A stretch of 9,916 nucleotides of DNA from JAYZDP01 sp036337765. Its GTDB lineage: Bacteria > Acidobacteriota > Thermoanaerobaculia > Multivoradales > Multivoraceae. Positions 6,315 through 9,916 of this stretch are shown here, piece by piece. Each line of letters begins with the position of its first letter. The stretch's first letter is position 1. Both the position numbers and the translations under genes were made by a program. The stretch is from positions 1 to 9,916 of the forward strand of contig JAYZDP010000182.1 in assembly GCA_036337765.1 (NCBI GenBank), read 5' to 3'. The notes beneath the pieces are model-generated. The model was not told the DNA's origin, did no database searches, and worked only from the letters and a program-made list of their open reading frames with translations.

Positions 6315-8386
6315 TCCCGCTTGTCCTCGGCGATCACCTTCTGTTGGATCTGCCGCGGGACCTCCTCGTAGTGGGAGTAGGCCATGGTGAAGCTCGAGCG
6401 GCCCTGGGTCATCGAGGTCAGGGCCTGGGAGTAGTCGAGCATCTCGGCCAGCGGCACCGTCGCCTTGACGATCTGTGAACCGTTACCGCCGGCGTCCATG
6501 CCCTGAGGTCGACCGCGGCGTTGCGACAGGTCGCTCATGATGTCGCCCATGTACTCCTCAGGCGTGACCACCTCGATCTGCATGACCGGCTCGAGAAGTG
6601 TCGGGCGTGCTCGGGTCATGGCGTCCTTGAAGGCCATCGAGCCGGCGATCTTGAAGGCCATCTCAGACGAGTCGACGTCGTGGTACTGGCCATCGATGAG
6701 GCGGATCTTGAAGTCGACGACCGGGAACGAGGTCGAATAGCCGTTGACGGCGGCCTCCTGAATCCCCTTCGAGACCGCGGGACGATAGTTCTGGGGAATC
6801 GAGCCGCCGAAGATCTCGTCGGCGAACTCGAAGTTGTCGCCGCGCGGTAGCGGCTCCATGACGATCTTGCAATCGGCGAACTGACCGCGACCACCGGTCT
6901 GCTTCTTGTGCCGACCATGACCATCGGCAGTGACCTTGATCGTTTCGCGGTAAGGGACCTTCGGCGGGTGCAGGATGACGTCGACCTTGTAGCGGCTCTT
7001 TAGCTTGGCCACCGCGATCTCGACGTGCAGCTGGCCAGAGCCGGAGAGGAGGAACTCGCCGGTCTGAGCGTCTCGTGAGGCGTGCAAGCCGATGTCCTCG
7101 TCCTCGAGGCGGTGGATGGCCTCGCCGATCTTCTCGTCGTCGCCCTTGGACTTGGGCTCGACGGCGAAGGAGATCGCTGGCGGAGAGACCTCGAACCAAC
7201 CAAGTCGGACTGGACTGACCTTGGTGCACAGGGTGTCGCCGGTGTTCGAGATCTTCAGCTTGGCGACCGAGCCGATGTCGCCACACACCAGCGAGTCGGC
7301 TGGGTCGCCCTGCTTGCCCTGGATGTGGTGCAGCGCGCCGAGCCGTTCGTTGTCCTCCTTGCGGGTGTTCCAGTAGGCGGTATCGGCGGTGATCGTGCCG
7401 CTGACCACACGCATCATGCTGATTCGACCGCTGAAAGGATCGTTCAGGGTCTTGAAGACGAGAGCACTTGCCGAGCCGGAGGCATCCGCGACCACGGGTG
7501 TCGAGTCGCCGCCGACGTTCATAGCCGGGAACGACTCGCGATCGAACGGCGACGGGGCGAGGTCGGTCAGCGCGTCGAGCAGGTCGGCGTTGCCGATGCC
7601 GTGCTCGGCGGATCCGAGGGTGATGGGAAAGAGATCGCGTCGGGCGATGGCGGCGCGCAGACCCGAGATGAGCTCCTCACCACTGAGGGTGCCTTCCTCG
7701 AAGAACTTCTCCATCAGGGCCTCGTCGCTCTCCGCGACGGCCTCGATGAGCTTTGTCCGCCACTCTTCGACCGCACCCTGGAGATCGTCCGGAATCTCGG
7801 TTACGGAGCCCTTGCCGTCGCCGTCGCGGGTGTAGGACAGCGCCTTCTCGTGGACCAGGTCGATGATGCCGCTAAACCCCTCCTCCGAGCCGATCGCGAT
7901 CTGCACTGGCAGCGCATTGCGGGAGAAGCGATCCGCCAATGCCCGCGCGGTCGCCAGTGGGTCGGCGCGTTCGCGGTCGTTCTTGGTGAGGTGGAAGATC
8001 ACCGGCAGGCCCAGCTCCTCGGTGATCTGCCAGACCTTCTCGGTCATCACCTCGATGCCCGAAGCGGTGTTCACGCAGAGCATTGCCGCGTCGGCTGCGT
8101 GCAGACCGCTGGTGGTCTCGGTGATGAAGATGGCGTAGCCCGGGCAGTCGATGAGGTTGACCTTGTGCTGCTTCCAAGGGGCGTAGGCCGCCGAGAGGTT
8201 GATCGAGATCTTGCGGTCGATCTCCTGCTGGTCGAAATCGGTGACTGCGTTGCCGTCGTCGACGCGGTTCAGCCTGTTGGTTGCCCCGGAGGTGTAGAGC
8301 AGCGAGCCAATCACGGTGGTCTTGCCGGTATCGCTGTGACCGACGACGGCCAGGTTTCGGATCTTGTCTGGGCTCGATACCTGCAT
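6293..8386 (-). CDS. Elongation factor G-like GTPase, EFG II (EF-G-2) type
   Basis: The product has 697 residues with the full EF-G layout: GTPase domain (1 to about 280), beta-barrel domain II (about 300-400), domain III with GSGQLHVE (448-455), domain IV from about 480, and the C-terminal EF-G fold to the end. The P-loop is GHSDTGKTT (16-24) and G4 is TKND (134-137). It differs from canonical EF-G: the usual RGITI of switch I reads RKISI (58-62), and DTPGH of G3 reads DCPGY, putting Tyr84 where the catalytic His sits. DxPGY is also my recollection of the Thermus EF-G-2 type. Domain IV keeps YHDVDSSEMAFKIA with H569, the tip that enters the decoding site. It is therefore a paralogue, probably not the housekeeping fusA expected in the str operon. 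A mycobacterial relative is reported to bind GTP without ribosome-stimulated hydrolysis, so the role is open. The ATG at 8386 is chosen for its GGAGGA site and the natural EF-G N-terminus. The gene converges on rplQ. Confidence 0.9.
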   Translation of the reverse strand: MQVSSPDKIRNLAVVGHSDTGKTTVIGSLLYTSGATNRLNRVDDGNAVTDFDQQEIDRKISINLSAAYAPWKQHKVNLIDCPGYAIFITETTSGLHAADAAMLCVNTASGIEVMTEKVWQITEELGLPVIFHLTKNDRERADPLATARALADRFSRNALPVQIAIGSEEGFSGIIDLVHEKALSYTRDGDGKGSVTEIPDDLQGAVEEWRTKLIEAVAESDEALMEKFFEEGTLSGEELISGLRAAIARRDLFPITLGSAEHGIGNADLLDALTDLAPSPFDRESFPAMNVGGDSTPVVADASGSASALVFKTLNDPFSGRISMMRVVSGTITADTAYWNTRKEDNERLGALHHIQGKQGDPADSLVCGDIGSVAKLKISNTGDTLCTKVSPVRLGWFEVSPPAISFAVEPKSKGDDEKIGEAIHRLEDEDIGLHASRDAQTGEFLLSGSGQLHVEIAVAKLKSRYKVDVILHPPKVPYRETIKVTADGHGRHKKQTGGRGQFADCKIVMEPLPRGDNFEFADEIFGGSIPQNYRPAVSKGIQEAAVNGYSTSFPVVDFKIRLIDGQYHDVDSSEMAFKIAGSMAFKDAMTRARPTLLEPVMQIEVVTPEEYMGDIMSDLSQRRGRPQGMDAGGNGSQIVKATVPLAEMLDYSQALTSMTQGRSSFTMAYSHYEEVPRQIQQKVIAEDKRDREEHAG

Positions 8387-8396
8387 ATCGGGGTTG

Positions 8397-8402
8397 TCCT
8401 CC
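8397..8402 (-). promoter_or_regulatory. Shine-Dalgarno site of the EF-G-like gene
   Basis: GGAGGA on the minus strand lies 10 bases before the ATG at 8386. It decides the start: the frame is open up to 8542, but that extra part overlaps the upstream peptidase gene and has no EF-G similarity. Confidence 0.6.
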
Positions 8403-8421
8403 GCGGCGATTTGGGGGGGAC

Positions 8422-8430
8422 AATATATCA
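8422..8430 (-). promoter_or_regulatory. Extended -10 promoter of the EF-G-like gene
   Basis: On the minus strand the 91-base gap between the two genes contains TGATATATT, matching the extended -10 pattern TGnTATAAT with one change. No good -35 box is seen 16-18 bases upstream, which is acceptable for extended -10 promoters. A run of seven C follows two bases after it, at 8419-8413, and the start point would fall in or near it. The leader would be about 30 bases. The AT-rich patch stands out in GC-rich surroundings. Confidence 0.45.
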
Positions 8431-8454
8431 GGCCCCAGGTCCCAGAACGGGCCT

Positions 8455-8466
8455 CGAACACGTTCG
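8455..8466. promoter_or_regulatory. 12-bp palindrome upstream of the EF-G-like promoter
   Basis: CGAAC-AC-GTTCG is a perfect inverted repeat with a 2-base spacer. It lies about 25-36 bases upstream of the -10 element and 12 bases past the M16 gene stop. It could be an operator for a dimeric regulator. The spacing is too short for the GAAC-N4-GTTC LexA box of Gram-positive bacteria. Function unknown. Confidence 0.3.
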
Positions 8467-8477
8467 GGATGAGCGTG

Positions 8478-9833
8478 TTAGGCCGACTGGAGACGCTCGC
8501 GGCCGCTCGGACGCACGACCTCGACGGGGCCGAGCTCATCAAGCTGCCCTGCGAGGTCCTCTGCCGGGCCGACGGCGATGATCGAGGCGTCCGCCGGGCG
8601 GAGGTGTGTGGCGGTCGCGTCGCGGATCTGGCCGGCTGTCACAGCAGCGACATCCTCCAGATAGCGTTGGAAGTGGTCGTCGTCGAGCCGATAGACGGCC
8701 AGGTCCTGAAGTCGACGCAAAGCTCCGCTGAGGCTCTGCATCCCGTAGGGGAACACCCCCCGGATGTAGGTCTGGGTCTCTTCGAGCTCCGCCGCCGTGA
8801 CGTCTTCCTGGCGGATCCTTTCGAGCTCGCCGAGAATCTCGCGCACCGCGGCCCCTGCCGACTCGGTCTCCACGGCGGACCAGACCATGAAGGGCCCCGG
8901 GCCCCGGCGTGCCACGAAAGAGCTGTGAGCGCCGTAGGTGTAGCCATGTTTCTCGCGAAGGTTGAGGTTGATCCGGCTGGTGAACTTGCCGCCCAGTAGT
9001 GAGTTCGCCACCTGCAGAACCGTGCGGTCCGGGTGAGGCTTGGGAGGACCGATGTGGCCGACGCGTATCTCCGTTTGAGCCGCGGCGGGGCGGTCGACGA
9101 GGAGGACGCGCCGCCGTGGCGCCTCGGGCTTGATCTGGGGCAGGGGTTGCGGATCGCCGTCGAAGCCGTTCCACGTACCGACGCGGTCCAGGATGTCGCG
9201 AGCAGAAACGTCGCCGGCCACGACGAGGGTGGCGCCTGCGAGCCCGCGCTGCTCCGCCCAGAAGTGCCGGATCTGATCCCGATCGATAGCCTCAAGTGCG
9301 ACTCGGTCGCCGAGTAGTGGATGATCGTATGGCGTCGACTCGTACACCGCGCGCGCGAAGGCCTCCTCGGCAAGCGCCCCGGGCTGGTCGCGTCTTCGTA
9401 GCCACTCCGCCAGGCGTTCGCGCCGCGCCCGCTCGATCTCCTCTGTCGCGAATGCTGGTGCGATGGCGATATCGACCAGCAGCTCGAGGGCCGTATCGAG
9501 GTGCTGCGCCATGCAGTCGACCGACACCGCGCTCGAGTTCCATCCCGCCCCCGAGCCGAGCCTGCCGCCGAGCGACTCGATGACCAGGGCGATCTCCTCC
9601 GACGACCGTGTCTCGGTCCCTTCCTCGAGCAGCGCCGCGGTGAAAGCGGCCAGGCCGGGACGGTCTTTCGGGTCGAAGTGGGCTCCTGCGGGCAGCACCA
9701 GGCGTGCGGTGACGAGCGGTGTTCGATGGACCGACATGACGTAGGTGTCGATACCGGACGCGGCCCTGTGATGGGCGAAGTCTGGGAATGAGAAGTCGGC
9801 GGCGGCCCCGGGGACTGGGGCGGAGTTGGTCAT
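8478..9833 (-). CDS. M16-family peptidase homologue, non-catalytic subunit type
   Basis: The 451-residue product has the two-lobed M16B layout. The N-terminal lobe includes DTYVMSVHRTPLVTARLVLPAG (29-50) and GLAAFTAALLEEGT (60-73). The C-terminal lobe includes LLGGKFTSRINLNLREKHGY (279-298). In active M16 enzymes the first site reads HxxEH. Here the aligned positions are A63, A66 and A67, so zinc cannot be bound. R293 and Y300 (LREKHGYTYGA) form the Arg/Tyr pair that the inactive subunit donates in heterodimeric M16B peptidases such as mitochondrial processing peptidase. It is therefore probably the non-catalytic half, with the active partner encoded next door. No signal peptide is evident at this start, so a cytoplasmic or complex-bound location is inferred. 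Its start codon overlaps the TGA of the gene to its right (ATGA), and no good ribosome site is seen, so coupling is likely. Confidence 0.88.
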   Translation of the reverse strand: MTNSAPVPGAAADFSFPDFAHHRAASGIDTYVMSVHRTPLVTARLVLPAGAHFDPKDRPGLAAFTAALLEEGTETRSSEEIALVIESLGGRLGSGAGWNSSAVSVDCMAQHLDTALELLVDIAIAPAFATEEIERARRERLAEWLRRRDQPGALAEEAFARAVYESTPYDHPLLGDRVALEAIDRDQIRHFWAEQRGLAGATLVVAGDVSARDILDRVGTWNGFDGDPQPLPQIKPEAPRRRVLLVDRPAAAQTEIRVGHIGPPKPHPDRTVLQVANSLLGGKFTSRINLNLREKHGYTYGAHSSFVARRGPGPFMVWSAVETESAGAAVREILGELERIRQEDVTAAELEETQTYIRGVFPYGMQSLSGALRRLQDLAVYRLDDDHFQRYLEDVAAVTAGQIRDATATHLRPADASIIAVGPAEDLAGQLDELGPVEVVRPSGRERLQSA

Positions 9834-9916
9834 GGCGCCGGTACCACCCGACCGCGCGCGCGATCGTGGGGCCGCAGAGGCTCGTTCGCGAACGAGACCA
9901 GTTCATTGAGCTCGAT
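9830..9916 (-). CDS. C-terminal end of an upstream gene, product not identified (5' part outside window)
   Basis: On the minus strand the frame is open from the window edge and gives 28 residues, starting IELNELVSFANEPLRP and ending RVVPAP, before a TGA. That TGA overlaps the ATG of the M16 homologue in the ATGA arrangement, the same overlap style as in the other operon of this window. The fragment is too short and low in conserved features to identify by sequence. Because two-subunit M16B peptidases are usually encoded side by side, it may be the C-terminus of the catalytic HxxEH partner. This is inference from context only. Confidence 0.5.
   Translation of the reverse strand: MELNELVSFANEPLRPHDRARGRVVPAP
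9881..9896. repeat. 16-bp perfect palindrome in the gene upstream of the M16 homologue
   Basis: CTCGTTCG-CGAACGAG is perfectly self-complementary over 16 bases. It lies 48 bases upstream of the M16 start, inside the end of the upstream reading frame. In RNA it would form a 6-bp stem with a CGCG loop. It contains the same CGAAC/GTTCG half-sites as the palindrome at 8455-8466, in the opposite arrangement. It could be an operator or chance in GC-rich coding DNA. Confidence 0.35.

Noticed and set aside
8455..8466. LexA (SOS) box
   Set aside because: The Gram-positive type box needs GAAC-N4-GTTC; here the spacer is 2 bases, and neither neighbour is a known SOS gene.
8387..8542. Longer N-terminus for the EF-G-like protein, starting at 8542
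   Set aside because: The extra 52 residues show no EF-G similarity, overlap the M16 coding end and the promoter region, and the ATG at 8386 has a good GGAGGA site and the normal EF-G N-terminus.
7082..8581. Long 499-codon open frame on the + strand opposite the EF-G-like gene
   Set aside because: It is the antisense shadow of a clearly conserved gene in GC-rich DNA. Its composition is typical of a shadow frame and no domain is recognisable.
9851..9866. Alternating CG run as a structural or regulatory element
   Set aside because: A short CG alternation is common in GC-rich coding DNA and lies within a reading frame.
9292..9906. 204-codon minus-strand frame overlapping the M16 gene start
   Set aside because: It is an Arg-rich out-of-frame shadow of the M16 gene. 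The true upstream product is in another frame that ends in the ATGA overlap.

Overview
This window is a chromosomal core-translation locus from a fairly GC-rich bacterium. It reads as the 3' half of the spc operon running without a clear break into the alpha operon, followed by a convergent block of two or three genes on the minus strand. Gene order, the SecY sequence and the presence of a second EF-G type are compatible with an Acidobacteriota-like or neighbouring Gram-negative phylum. This is only an inference, because no 16S rRNA or lineage-specific marker is present. Nothing looks recently transferred: base composition appears even and there are no IS elements, tRNAs or CRISPR arrays.

Left block (1-6253, + strand): the 3' end of rpsE, then rpmD, rplO, secY, adk, map, infA, rpmJ, rpsM, rpsK, rpoA and rplQ. 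From rpsE to map the genes overlap (TAGTG, ATGA, ATGA, a 14-bp overlap, ATGA), which suggests translational coupling. From infA onwards they are separated by 2 to 79 bases. The products are ribosomal proteins (S5, L30, L15, L36, S13, S11, L17), the translocon pore SecY, adenylate kinase, methionine aminopeptidase, initiation factor IF-1 and the RNA polymerase alpha subunit. rpsD (S4), which lies between rpsK and rpoA in many bacteria, is absent there. A 79-base gap with a small hairpin occupies the site. A perfect 7-bp hairpin carries the rpoA stop codon, and a 15-bp stem just after rplQ is a plausible operon terminator.

Right block (6293-9916, - strand): an EF-G paralogue of the EFG II (Thermus EF-G-2-like) type with altered G2 and G3 GTPase motifs, which has its own extended -10 promoter. 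Upstream of it (to the right) is an M16-family zinc-peptidase homologue that has lost the HxxEH site but keeps the Arg/Tyr pair, so it is probably the non-catalytic half of a two-subunit M16B peptidase. The last 87 bases hold the C-terminal end of another gene whose TGA overlaps the M16 start codon.

I found no convincing undescribed system. The points most worth a second look are the EFG II protein, the inactive M16 subunit with its predicted off-window partner, the rpsD gap with hairpins on both sides of rpoA, and two palindromes sharing CGAAC half-sites in the minus-strand block.
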